Source: Amycolatopsis palatopharyngis (GTDB lineage Bacteria > Actinomycetota > Actinomycetes > Mycobacteriales > Pseudonocardiaceae). Taken from it: a stretch of DNA of 64,000 nt. Position 1 is the first letter of the stretch. Each line of letters starts with the position of its first letter. The notes below the pieces were generated by a model that did no database searches, was not told the origin of the DNA, and saw only the letters and a program-made list of their open reading frames with translations. Below are positions 33,116 through 41,813 of the stretch, piece after piece. The stretch covers positions 45,984 to 109,983 of the forward strand of contig NZ_PQHZ01000020.1 in assembly GCF_003385185.1 (NCBI RefSeq), given 5' to 3'. The position numbers and the translations under genes were made by a program.

Positions 33116-33667
33116 TCACGTCCCTTTCGTTTCGTCCACATTGACCGCAAGCGACGGCTCCGGCTCGTCGTCTTCACCTGAACGAGTCCGTCCGCGCTCC
33201 CAGCCGAGCCAGCCATCGGCGGAGAAGAGTGTTCGAGGGCGGATCATCAGCCACACCGCGAGTAGCAGGAAGCCCGTGTCCCGCGCGATCTCCTGCGGGT
33301 AGCGCGTCTCGCCGGCCTCGACCTGGCCACCGCCGCCGAAGCAGCCGCAGTCGATCGTCAGTCCGCGCGCCCACGACTGGATCACCGCGGCGATGAACAC
33401 CAGCAGCACGGCCGCCGAGGCAACGGCGGTCAACCTGGTGAGTCCCCCGGCCAGCAGTAACAGGCCGAGCACCAGCTCGAGCAGTGGCATCGCCGTCGCG
33501 ACCACGCCGATCACGCTCTCCGGCAGGACCTCGTATGCCTGCACCGCCAGATAGGTCTGCCCTGGGTCGGTGAGCTTCAACCAGCCGGAGACCAGCCAGA
33601 CAGCCGCGAGACCGAGCCGGATGAGCAAACCGGCGACATCGAGCACGCGCTGGGACGGTCGTCGCAC
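33116..33667 (-). CDS. MauE/DoxX-like membrane protein
   Basis: About 183 residues with four hydrophobic helices and the motif IDCGCFGGGGQVE after helix 3, typical of the MauE-related family. In methylamine users MauE helps form disulfides in the dehydrogenase; in actinobacteria relatives sit next to thioredoxin-fold genes and are thought to pass electrons to or from them. The GTG at 33667 and a TTG at 33700 are both possible starts; the GTG lies nearer the first helix. It is divergent from the binding-protein gene by about 53 nt. Confidence 0.85.
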   Translation of the reverse strand: MRRPSQRVLDVAGLLIRLGLAAVWLVSGWLKLTDPGQTYLAVQAYEVLPESVIGVVATAMPLLELVLGLLLLAGGLTRLTAVASAAVLLVFIAAVIQSWARGLTIDCGCFGGGGQVEAGETRYPQEIARDTGFLLLAVWLMIRPRTLFSADGWLGWERGRTRSGEDDEPEPSLAVNVDETKGT

Positions 33668-33720
33668 GCGCCCTAGGCTAGTCAGCGACCCTGAGAGCAA
33701 TGTGAGCGACCTGGAGTGCG

Positions 33721-34557
33721 ATGCGACTGTCCCGGCTGGCCGGTGTCCTCACGTTGATGTCCGTGCTTTCCATCCCGTCCGCCTGCGCGAGTTCGAATGC
33801 CGCGCCAGACTCCGTCGTCACCCGAGCGAGCGATCGGGACGCACTGACCATCGGCATCCGGTTCGACCAGCCGGGCCTTTCAGAACGGACTCTCGACGGC
33901 CGGTTCATCGGCTTCGACGTCGACGTCGCCACCTACATCGCGGGCGAGCTCGGTGTGGATGCCGAGGACATCACCTGGAAGGAGACCACGGCCTCGCGGC
34001 GCGAAGCCGATATCACGTCGGGCGCGGTCGACCTCGTAGTCGCCACCTACTCGATCACCGACGAACGGGAGCAACTGGTCGCCTTCGCCGGTCCGTACTT
34101 CGACACCGGTCAGGACCTGCTGGTCAGGCTGACCTCCTCGGAGATCACCGGGCCGGACACCCTGGACGGCCGCAAGCTGTGCGCCGTCAGCAAGTCGACG
34201 TCGGCGCAGCAGGTGAAGGACCGTTTCTCCAAGGCCGTCGAGTTGATCGAGTACCCCCGTTACCCCGACTGCGTTGCAGCGCTGCTCGCCGGTCAGGTCG
34301 ATGCTGTCACCACCGACGCGGTGATCCTCGCGGGCTATGCCGCCCAGAATCCGGAGCTGCTGAAGGTCGTCGGCAAGCCGTTCTCGACCGAGCGTTACGG
34401 CGTCGGCCTGCGAAAGGGCGATGCGGACGGGGTGGCGAAGATCAACCAGGCGATCGAATCGATGATCGACAGCGGCGCCTGGCTCGATTCCCTCACTCGC
34501 AACATCGGGCCATCCGGCTACGCACTTCCGTCACCTCCCGAGGTCACACAGCGGTGA
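33721..34557 (+). CDS. Glutamate-type ABC substrate-binding protein
   Basis: A 278-residue family 3 solute-binding protein (SBP_bac_3). The signal-like N-terminus ends in SIPSAC, so it may be a lipoprotein, though the box is not canonical. The fold motifs are IGIRFDQPG, GRFIGFDVDVATYIAGELG, a VDLVVATYSITDERE segment and FAGPYFDTGQDLLV. It resembles GluB-like binders for acidic amino acids. No permease or ATPase gene adjoins it; instead its stop overlaps the helicase start by 4 nt. It may work with a transporter elsewhere or as a sensor. Confidence 0.9.
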   Translation: MRLSRLAGVLTLMSVLSIPSACASSNAAPDSVVTRASDRDALTIGIRFDQPGLSERTLDGRFIGFDVDVATYIAGELGVDAEDITWKETTASRREADITSGAVDLVVATYSITDEREQLVAFAGPYFDTGQDLLVRLTSSEITGPDTLDGRKLCAVSKSTSAQQVKDRFSKAVELIEYPRYPDCVAALLAGQVDAVTTDAVILAGYAAQNPELLKVVGKPFSTERYGVGLRKGDADGVAKINQAIESMIDSGAWLDSLTRNIGPSGYALPSPPEVTQR

Positions 34558-36983
34558 AGGTCGAACTTCCCGATCTCCCGGTACGGTCCGTACTCGGCGA
34601 ACTCGACGACGCTCTGGCAGGTCACGGCAGCGCCGTTCTGGTGGCTCCGCCCGGCACCGGGAAAACCACGGTGGTCCCGCTACACCTCGCGCTGAGTGCT
34701 CACCCGGACTCCGGCCGGATCGTGGTGGCCGAACCCCGGCGGCTGGCTGCCCGTGCCGCGGCGGCGCGGATGGCCGACCTGCTGGGTGAGCCGGTGGGTC
34801 GTACGGTCGGCTACTCGATCCGGGGTGAGCGCAAAGTATCGGCGGCGACCCGGATCGAAGTGGTGACCTCTGGATTGCTTGTCCGCAGGGTGCAGGGCGA
34901 TCCCGAACTCCCCGGTGTCTCCACTGTGCTGCTCGACGAGTGTCACGAGCGGCACCTGGACGCCGATCTGCTGTTGGCGTTGCTGGTGGACGTACGTGCG
35001 GGTCTGCGCGATGACCTGAGACTGCTGGCGGCTTCGGCGACCGTCGCGGCCGAGCGGCTCGCGGCTCTGCTCGGTTCGGCCCCGGTGGTGACGGCCCACG
35101 CCCGCACCCACCCCATCGAGATCGTGCACAACGCCGCGGGCCGTGGGGAACGCGTCGAGCAGCACGTCGCCAGAACGATCCGCACGGCATTGACCGACGC
35201 CGAGGGCGACGTACTCGCGTTCCTGCCTGGCGTCGGGGAGATCGCGCGAGTACAGGACCTGCTCTCAGCAGTGTCCGAAGTGGATGTACTCCCACTGCAC
35301 GGGCGGCTTCCGGCGGCCCAGCAGGACGCTGCCCTGCGGGTGGGACGCCGGAGACGAGTCGTGCTTGCCACGGCCGTCGCCGAATCCAGCCTGACGGTGC
35401 CGGGAGTGCGGATCGTCGTGGACTCGGGCAGGGCCAGAGTGCCCAGGGTCGACCATCGCCGTGGTCTTCCCGGATTGGCGACGATCCGTGTCTCCAACGC
35501 GGTGGCCGAGCAACGCGCGGGAAGGGCGGGGCGGGAGGCGCCGGGAGTCGCCTACCGCTGCTGGCCGCGTAACGAGCACGCCGCCCTGCCCGCATTCGGC
35601 GAACCGGAGATCCGCACCGCGGAGCTTTCCCGCTTCGCACTGGAGCTGACGTGCTGGTCCACTCCGGACGGAAGCGGACTGTCCTGGTGGGACCAGCCGC
35701 CAGCCGGGCCGTTGGCCGCGGGACGCGAACTGTTGCGACTGCTGGGTGCCACGGACGAGCGCGGGGAGGTCACCGAGCGAGGGCGCCGGATGGCCGCGCT
35801 CGGGCTGCACCCGAGGTTGGCCAGGGCGCTGCTCGACGGAGCGGCATCAACAGGTGCGCGCAGCGCGGCCGAAGTTGTCGCACTGCTGGACTCGGGAGCG
35901 ACGCTCACCGACGTGGATGCCGAACTACGCAGGCTGCGCGATGCGTCCGATCCGGCGGCACGACGTTGGCGCGCTGATACGCGCAGGCTGGCAGGCCTGG
36001 TGACCGGTGCCTCCGGCGGTTCTGCCGACGCGGCGTTGGTCGTCGCGCTCGCGCACCCCGAGCGACTCGCACGCAGGCGGTCGCCCGACTCCCCCGTATA
36101 CCTGCTGGCTGGCGGCACCGCGGCCGAATTGCCACCGGGCAGCGGACTCGGCGACTCGGAGTGGCTGGCGGTCGCCGAGGCCACGCGCGACCCGGGAAAG
36201 GCACACGGGGTGATCCGGCTCGCCGCGCGTGCGGACGAGCACCTTGCCGTGCAAGCGGCCGGTGACCTGTTGTCCGAGGAGTACGAGGTCGGTTGGCGGG
36301 GCGGTGATGTGGTGGCCAAGACGGTCCGCAGGATCGGAGCGATCACCCTCACTGAACGCCCACTGCGCGAACCGGATCCGGCGCTGGTCCACTCCGCGTT
36401 GACCGAAGGCCTGCGCACGGAAGGTTTGGGGCTGCTGCGCTGGACGGAGGACGCGACGAGGCTGCGTTCCCGACTGGCGTTCCTGCATGCCAAGCTCGGC
36501 GCTCCGTGGCCACCGATGGACGAATCGGCGTTGTTGGCTGCGCTGAACTCCTGGTTGGAGCCTGAACTGTCCCGCGCGACCCGGCGTGCTGATCTCGCCC
36601 GAATCGACGCCGGCAACGCCCTGCGCAGGCTCCTGCCCTGGCCCGAAGCATCGCGACTGGACGAACTGGCCCCGGACCGGATCGCCGTGCCGACCGGATC
36701 GCGTATTCGCGTCGACTACTCCGGCGACGAGCCCGTACTGGCGGTGAAACTGCAGGAAACGTTCGGTTGGCTGGCCACACCACGCATCGTCGACGGTCGT
36801 GTCGCGGTAGTCCTGCACCTGCTGTCTCCGGCCGGACGGCCGGCAGCCGTCACAGCCGACCTGGAGTCGTTCTGGCGCAACGGCTACCAGCAGGTGCGCG
36901 CAGACCTGCGAGGCCGATACCCGAAGCACAGCTGGCCGGAGGATCCGCTGTCGGCGGACGTGAAACCACGGCGACGCCCGTAG
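34554..36983 (+). CDS. hrpB: ATP-dependent helicase HrpB
   Basis: An 809-residue DEAH-box-type helicase: Walker A VAPPGTGKTTVVP (about 31), motif Ia EPRRLAARAAA, motif II LLDECHERH (DECH), motif III SAT, and motif VI QRAGRAGR-like (EQRAGRAGREAPG). The C-terminal HrpB domain (about 600-800) is present and ends PKHSWPEDPLSADVKPRRRP, the family's known C-terminal signature. GTG 34554 overlaps the previous stop; an open frame stretching back almost 1 kb is a shadow of the binding-protein gene. Its biological role is poorly known. Confidence 0.95.
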   Translation: MKVELPDLPVRSVLGELDDALAGHGSAVLVAPPGTGKTTVVPLHLALSAHPDSGRIVVAEPRRLAARAAAARMADLLGEPVGRTVGYSIRGERKVSAATRIEVVTSGLLVRRVQGDPELPGVSTVLLDECHERHLDADLLLALLVDVRAGLRDDLRLLAASATVAAERLAALLGSAPVVTAHARTHPIEIVHNAAGRGERVEQHVARTIRTALTDAEGDVLAFLPGVGEIARVQDLLSAVSEVDVLPLHGRLPAAQQDAALRVGRRRRVVLATAVAESSLTVPGVRIVVDSGRARVPRVDHRRGLPGLATIRVSNAVAEQRAGRAGREAPGVAYRCWPRNEHAALPAFGEPEIRTAELSRFALELTCWSTPDGSGLSWWDQPPAGPLAAGRELLRLLGATDERGEVTERGRRMAALGLHPRLARALLDGAASTGARSAAEVVALLDSGATLTDVDAELRRLRDASDPAARRWRADTRRLAGLVTGASGGSADAALVVALAHPERLARRRSPDSPVYLLAGGTAAELPPGSGLGDSEWLAVAEATRDPGKAHGVIRLAARADEHLAVQAAGDLLSEEYEVGWRGGDVVAKTVRRIGAITLTERPLREPDPALVHSALTEGLRTEGLGLLRWTEDATRLRSRLAFLHAKLGAPWPPMDESALLAALNSWLEPELSRATRRADLARIDAGNALRRLLPWPEASRLDELAPDRIAVPTGSRIRVDYSGDEPVLAVKLQETFGWLATPRIVDGRVAVVLHLLSPAGRPAAVTADLESFWRNGYQQVRADLRGRYPKHSWPEDPLSADVKPRRRP

Positions 36984-37031
36984 GCCGCCAGTCACGGCCC
37001 ACATCTTGACTTCAACTCCCTTCCACGATGT

Positions 37032-38225
37032 TCAGAAGGGCCTCGGCCGGCGGGGTTTGTGGAGGTGGGGTGGTCGGCTGGTGTGTCGTTGGCCGGTGGG
37101 GGTGGTGATGGTGAGGGTGTTGTCGTCTGGGCTGACGGTGTAGTTCCAGCCGGGTTGGTCTTTGAGGCGGTGGTGGGTTTTGCAGAGGCTGATGAGGCGT
37201 TGTTCGGTGGTGGTGCCGTGTTTGTGCCAGTCGAGGCTGTGGTCGAGTTCGCAGGACTGTGAGGGTCGGTAGCAGCCGGGTGCGCGGCATTCGCGGTCGC
37301 GGATGCGCACGTATTCGTCGAGGGCGGTGGTGGGGCGGTAGCGGGTACGGCCCAGGTCGATGGGATGACCGGTCATCGGGTCGGTGAGGATGCGCCGCCA
37401 GGTGGTGTTGGGTCCGGTGGCGATCTGGCGGGCCAGCCATGCCGGGATGAATCCGTGTCCGGTCATGTCGGCGGGTTCGTCGTCCAGTTCGAGGAGGGTA
37501 GTGGCGGCGACGTAGACGAACACCTCCGCCCGCACATTTCCGGTGCCGGTGCCGTCGCGCAGGCACAGCTTGGCGAAGAGGTCGGCGCGGAGCTGGTCGA
37601 GGGTGTCGGTGGCTCCGGCGTGGCGGAGCCTGCGGGCGTCGCGGTCGATGCGGGCGTAGATCGAGGTGGCTATTTCGGCGGGCAGGTCGGCGATCAGGGT
37701 GGCCATGCCCTCGCCCTGTTGCACTAGTTGCAGCGACCGTTCCTCCCGGCGCCGCGCGACCCGCTTCGCATACCCGTCGGGGTCGACGGTGGCGACAACA
37801 TGGTGCGCCGCCCGCCGCAACTGCGTCGGGTCCTTGCCCGCCAACCGCCGCGAGAGCCGCTCATCGGCGATCCGCGCCAGATCATCGGACAGGGATCCGG
37901 TGACGTCGGCGATCTTCGACGCCTTGTACCCGTCCACCACCCCCGCTTTCATCGCCGCCAGGGTGCGTGGCAGTCGGGTCGTCAACGCCACCGCCAACGA
38001 CACCATCCGCTCCGCCGCATGCGGATTGACCGACAACGCCAGCGCGACCTCTTGAGCGACATCCCGAGTTGCCCCCGGAGATGTTGAGACCAGTTCGGCG
38101 ATGTCGGACAACTGCCGGGCCTCTATTTTGGACCGTGTCCGCTCGATCGACTGTAGCCGCGCGACGAGGACCGATCTTCGCCGGGACAGCCCCGGCACCA
38201 CCACATTTCCCCCTGAACCAGTCAC
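37032..38225 (-). CDS. DUF222 / HNH endonuclease domain protein
   Basis: A 397-residue protein of the 13E12-repeat family: helical DUF222 region (about 20-240) and a C-terminal HNH domain with CRAPGCYRPSQSCELDHSLDW and then LCKTHHRLKDQPGW. These genes are numerous in actinobacterial genomes and are suspected to be nucleases of mobile elements; no role is proven. Its base usage at the C-terminal end is unusually biased on one strand (G/T-rich plus strand). It converges with hrpB with a gap of 48 nt. Confidence 0.9.
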   Translation of the reverse strand: MTGSGGNVVVPGLSRRRSVLVARLQSIERTRSKIEARQLSDIAELVSTSPGATRDVAQEVALALSVNPHAAERMVSLAVALTTRLPRTLAAMKAGVVDGYKASKIADVTGSLSDDLARIADERLSRRLAGKDPTQLRRAAHHVVATVDPDGYAKRVARRREERSLQLVQQGEGMATLIADLPAEIATSIYARIDRDARRLRHAGATDTLDQLRADLFAKLCLRDGTGTGNVRAEVFVYVAATTLLELDDEPADMTGHGFIPAWLARQIATGPNTTWRRILTDPMTGHPIDLGRTRYRPTTALDEYVRIRDRECRAPGCYRPSQSCELDHSLDWHKHGTTTEQRLISLCKTHHRLKDQPGWNYTVSPDDNTLTITTPTGQRHTSRPPHLHKPRRPRPF

Positions 38226-38340
38226 CCCACGATTATAGAAAGAGGGTCCGACAAAACCGGGACACAGCGGTCCCGTCCTGGCGTGCCGAAGACGAGCCCG
38301 AACCGCACCACGTACACCACGTTCCCAACACCCACACTCA

Positions 38341-38445
38341 AACTGCCAACACGAGCCCCGAAACTGCCAACTCGGCCCCAGAATCTGCTAAGTCGGGCCC
38401 CGAAACTGCAAAGTCGGGGCTGGAATTGCGAACTTGGGTTAGGTT
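38341..38445. repeat. 21-bp imperfect tandem repeats, five copies
   Basis: The unit is close to AACTGCNAACTCGGGCCCNGA. The copies are 60-90% alike, and the last runs into the 3' end of the channel-like gene. They lie between two minus-strand genes. They might be a spread-out transcription-stop region or a protein-binding array. Nothing else was found in 38226-38438. Confidence 0.7.
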
Positions 38446-39242
38446 AGGGGCTTTTGTTGTGGGGGTGGGAGTTCTTGGGCCAGGCGCTCGTCCTCCGCCT
38501 CGTCGTCCTCGTGCAGGCCTTGTTGTACGGCCTTGCGGATCTGCTCGCGGTTCTCCCGGACCACGTGGGCGAAGAAGTCGTCGATGCGGGGATCGGTCAG
38601 CACCTCGAGGGTGACTCGCATGACCGTGTCCACAACAGACTGGACGATCTCGTCGTGGAACGGGAGCCGGGAGAACCGGCCTGCCTGCGGATCCTCACGC
38701 AGCTTCTCGGTGACGATCGACCGGAGCAGCTCGCGGTTGTCGCCGAGTGAGCGGGCGAGGTTCTCCGGGTAGTTCCCGGTTTCCAGGACCTTGACGACCT
38801 CGTCGAGCACAGCGATGGTGATGGGCTTCTTGATCGCCAGCACGATCGGCCGGGTCATCTTCTCCACGAACCGCTGGGTGACCTTCTCGCCGAAAGTCCG
38901 GTCGGCGGTGCGGGCGAGCCGGGTGATCACCACGACGATTCGCAACAACCGGAACCCACGAAGCGCGGGATGCGCGATCGGGATCATCCCGAGGATCTCG
39001 TACCAGTTGCGCATGGGAAAGCCCCGGTCCCAGCGGGTGGTGCGCCAGCGGAAGAGGAACTCGATCAGGAACACACCGCAGATAGCGGTGTCGATGATGA
39101 AGACGGTGTATTCGGTCTCGGTGCTGACGTCGGCGAACGTCACATAACCGAGCAGTCCGACGGAGAACACCGCCAGCACGAGCATCACGATGTCGAGGGC
39201 GACGAGACGGCGCAGGCGGGGCGCGTTCCGGCGGACAGTCAT
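38439..39242 (-). CDS. Voltage-sensor-like ion transport protein
   Basis: A 267-residue protein with four helical membrane segments in the first 110 residues. The last looks like an S4 helix (RGFRLLRIVVVITRLAR, with Arg every third residue). There is no pore loop or TVGYG-type filter, so it is a voltage-sensor domain without a pore. The C-terminal part (about 120-267) is soluble, helical and acidic. ATG 39242 starts just before the basic pre-helix; upstream codons in the same frame lack a ribosome site. It could be a proton-conducting or regulatory protein. Confidence 0.78.
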   Translation of the reverse strand: MTVRRNAPRLRRLVALDIVMLVLAVFSVGLLGYVTFADVSTETEYTVFIIDTAICGVFLIEFLFRWRTTRWDRGFPMRNWYEILGMIPIAHPALRGFRLLRIVVVITRLARTADRTFGEKVTQRFVEKMTRPIVLAIKKPITIAVLDEVVKVLETGNYPENLARSLGDNRELLRSIVTEKLREDPQAGRFSRLPFHDEIVQSVVDTVMRVTLEVLTDPRIDDFFAHVVRENREQIRKAVQQGLHEDDEAEDERLAQELPPPQQKPLT

Positions 39243-39383
39243 GGCCGCATTCTGCCGGTGGGGCCCGAGGTCCGCCTGGCCAGCCCCTGACCAAAGTCGG
39301 GTAGGGCCGTCGCCGATCGTGCGCTGTGGCATGGGATGTCCGGTTTCTACCGTGAGGCCTCACCGATTTTCTGGAGGAACCTC

Positions 39384-40313
39384 ATGATTTCGCTTCGCGG
39401 GCTGACAAAACGGTACGGCGAGAAGACCGTCGTCGACGAACTCAGCACGCAGATCGCGGCCGGCGCGGTCACCGGCTTCCTCGGCCCCAACGGCGCGGGC
39501 AAGTCGACGACGATGCGTTTGGTGCTCGGGCTTGATCACCCCAGTTCCGGAGCGGCACTGGTGCGTGGAAAGCCGTACGCCGAACTGCGCCATCCGCTGC
39601 GGGAGGTCGGAGCGCTGTTGGAGGCAAAGGCACTGCATCCCGGCCGGAGCGCGGGCAAGCACCTGCTGGCGATGGCACGCAGCAACGGCATCGCCGAGCG
39701 CAGGGTGGAGGAGGTGCTGGCCGCGGTCGGTCTCTCCGACGTCGCCGGAAAGCGGGCGGGGTCGTTCTCGCTAGGTATGGGACAGCGCCTCGGTATCGCG
39801 GGTGCGCTGCTCGGTGACCCCGCCGTGCTCATGTTCGACGAGCCGGTCAACGGCCTCGATCCGGACGGCGTCCGGTGGGTGCGGAACCTGATGCGGTCGC
39901 TGGCCGCGGAGGGCAGGACGGTGTTCGTCTCCAGTCACCTGATGAGCGAGATGCAGCTGACCGCGGACCGGCTCGTCGTGATCGGGAAGGGCCGGCTGCT
40001 GGCCGACACCTCGATCGACGAGTTCATCGCCAGCAGTTCGCCGCGGTCCGTACGGGTCCTGGCGCCAGACGATGCCGACCGGCGATTACTCGCCGATCGG
40101 CTGCGGGCGCACGCGGAGGTCGAGCAATCGGCCGGCGGGGAACTGATCGTCCGCGGTGCGGGGGCCGAGTTCGTCGGTGATCTGGCACATCGGCTGAGAT
40201 TGCGGTTGCACGGTCTGACAAGCGCCACAGCCTCACTGGAGCAGGCCTATGTGGAACTCACCGCCGGTTCCGTCGAGTACGGCGCCCCTTCCGGGCAGAA
40301 AGCGAGTGTCTGA
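39384..40313 (+). CDS. ABC transporter ATP-binding protein (exporter type)
   Basis: A 309-residue ATPase: Walker A GPNGAGKST, signature FSLGMGQRLGIAGAL, Walker B VLMFDEPVNGLDPDG, switch SSH. The C-terminal 90 residues form the extra domain of DrrA/BcrA-like exporters. GGAGG 8 nt before ATG 39384 decides the start against an upstream ATG at 39336. The permease follows after 3 nt and a two-component system lies convergent, a common arrangement for antibiotic or peptide-sensing exporters (Bcr/Bce-like logic). Confidence 0.92.
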   Translation: MISLRGLTKRYGEKTVVDELSTQIAAGAVTGFLGPNGAGKSTTMRLVLGLDHPSSGAALVRGKPYAELRHPLREVGALLEAKALHPGRSAGKHLLAMARSNGIAERRVEEVLAAVGLSDVAGKRAGSFSLGMGQRLGIAGALLGDPAVLMFDEPVNGLDPDGVRWVRNLMRSLAAEGRTVFVSSHLMSEMQLTADRLVVIGKGRLLADTSIDEFIASSSPRSVRVLAPDDADRRLLADRLRAHAEVEQSAGGELIVRGAGAEFVGDLAHRLRLRLHGLTSATASLEQAYVELTAGSVEYGAPSGQKASV

Positions 40314-40316
40314 GCC

Positions 40317-41132
40317 ATGACCACGGTCGCCGAAACCGGACAAAGGCACAACGGCGGGCAACTACCGGGTGCGATCGCCGCCGAATGGACGAAACTCTGG
40401 TCGCTGCGCTCCACCTGGTGGAGCCTCGCCTCCTCGATCTTGCTGACGCTCGGTTACGCCGCACTGACCGCCATCTCCGTTCGGGTGCAGACGGACAACG
40501 GCGAGGTGGCTCTGCGCTTGAGCGCACCGGAAGTCGCCGCCAGCGCCGTCTTCTATCTCGCGCAGTTCACCGTGCTCGCCTGGGCCACCATGTCCATCGC
40601 CGGAGAGTACGGCTCGGGCAGTATCCGTTCGACCCTGCAATGGGTGCCGATCCGGACGCGAATGCTGCTGGCGAAGGTCGTCGTACTCGCCCCGATCCTG
40701 TGTGTGCTGGGAATCGGCCTTGGGGCCAGCGCCATCGGCCTCGCGGAACTGGTCATGGGCGATGCGGGTTCGCCAGCCACCGCCGGTGACGGGGTGGAGA
40801 TGTCGCTCGCGATCGGTGTCTACTGCGCCCTGCTCGGCGTACTCACCCTGGGCATCGGCACCGCGCTGCGCAGTGTCGCCGGCACGATCACCGTGACGTT
40901 CATGCTGCTGCTCGTGGTGCCGATGCTGCTGGCAGCCATCGGGATGCGCGCGGCGAGCGATTACCTGCCGGGGATCGCGGGCCTGAACCTCATGTTCGGC
41001 CCGGACGGGGTCAATCCGGTCACCGGTACGTCGTCCCCGTACCCACAGGTGCTCGCACTGGTGATCCTCGTGGCCTGGGCACTGTTGTCGCTGGGTGCCG
41101 GGGCTGCACTGCTGCGCAGGCGCGACGCGTGA
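40317..41132 (+). CDS. ABC-2 type permease
   Basis: A 271-residue membrane protein with six hydrophobic segments and the start LPGAIAAEWTKLWSLRSTWW, typical of ABC-2 exporter permeases. It forms the transporter with the ATPase immediately upstream. The substrate is unknown. It ends 21 nt from the stop of the convergent response regulator. Confidence 0.9.
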   Translation: MTTVAETGQRHNGGQLPGAIAAEWTKLWSLRSTWWSLASSILLTLGYAALTAISVRVQTDNGEVALRLSAPEVAASAVFYLAQFTVLAWATMSIAGEYGSGSIRSTLQWVPIRTRMLLAKVVVLAPILCVLGIGLGASAIGLAELVMGDAGSPATAGDGVEMSLAIGVYCALLGVLTLGIGTALRSVAGTITVTFMLLLVVPMLLAAIGMRAASDYLPGIAGLNLMFGPDGVNPVTGTSSPYPQVLALVILVAWALLSLGAGAALLRRRDA

Positions 41133-41153
41133 GCCAGGACCGGGGCGAAGCTC

Positions 41154-41813
41154 TCAGCCGTCCCGGTTCACCAGCCCCGCCTCGTAGGCGAGGATGGCGG
41201 CCTGCACCCGGTTGCGGGCGCCGAGGTGGGCGAGGATCGAACTGACATACGCCTTCACCGTGCCCTCCACCACGTACAACGTCGCCGCGATGGCCGCGTT
41301 GGACAGGCCTGACCCGAGGAGCGCCAGCACCTCGCGCTCCCGATCGGTGAGCCCCTCGATGCGGGCCCTGGCCGCGGCCTGCCTGCTCAGCTGCCCGCCC
41401 GACATATGTGCGATCACCCGATGTGCGACCTTCGGCGAGAGGTACGCGGCGCCGTCGGCCACTGCCCGCACCCCGGCCAGCAGCTCCCGTGGATCCCCGG
41501 ACTTCAGCAGGAAGCCACCCGCTCCATCGCCGAGGGCCCTGGCGATGTAGTCGTCCTCGCCGAACGTCGTCAGCATGATCACCCCCGTCTCCGGGCGCAC
41601 CCTGCGGATCTCCGCCGCCGCGGCGAGCCCGTCCATCCGGGGCATCCTGATGTCCAGCAGTGCGACGTCCGGCCGGGTCAGCATGACCTGGTCGACGGCC
41701 GCCCTGCCGTCACCAGCCTCGCCGACGACCTCGATACCGTCGTCCGCGGCCAGGATGGCCGACACCCCCGCGCGAACCATCGCCTCGTCGTCGGCCAGTA
41801 GTACCCGGATCAC
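41154..41813 (-). CDS. NarL/LuxR-type response regulator
   Basis: A 219-residue regulator: receiver domain (DD at about 8-9, phospho-acceptor Asp in DVALLDIRMPRMDG, Thr in MLTTFGEDDY, Lys in LLKSGDP) and LuxR helix-turn-helix (LTDREREVLALLGSGLSNAAIA). GTG 41813 overlaps the kinase stop by 4 nt. It probably controls the convergent ABC exporter genes. Confidence 0.93.
   Translation of the reverse strand: MIRVLLADDEAMVRAGVSAILAADDGIEVVGEAGDGRAAVDQVMLTRPDVALLDIRMPRMDGLAAAAEIRRVRPETGVIMLTTFGEDDYIARALGDGAGGFLLKSGDPRELLAGVRAVADGAAYLSPKVAHRVIAHMSGGQLSRQAAARARIEGLTDREREVLALLGSGLSNAAIAATLYVVEGTVKAYVSSILAHLGARNRVQAAILAYEAGLVNRDG

Noticed and set aside
33570..34553. Upstream extension of the hrpB frame
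   Set aside because: It overlaps the binding-protein gene and ends at a natural GTG start with a 4-nt overlap. HrpB family length matches the short form.
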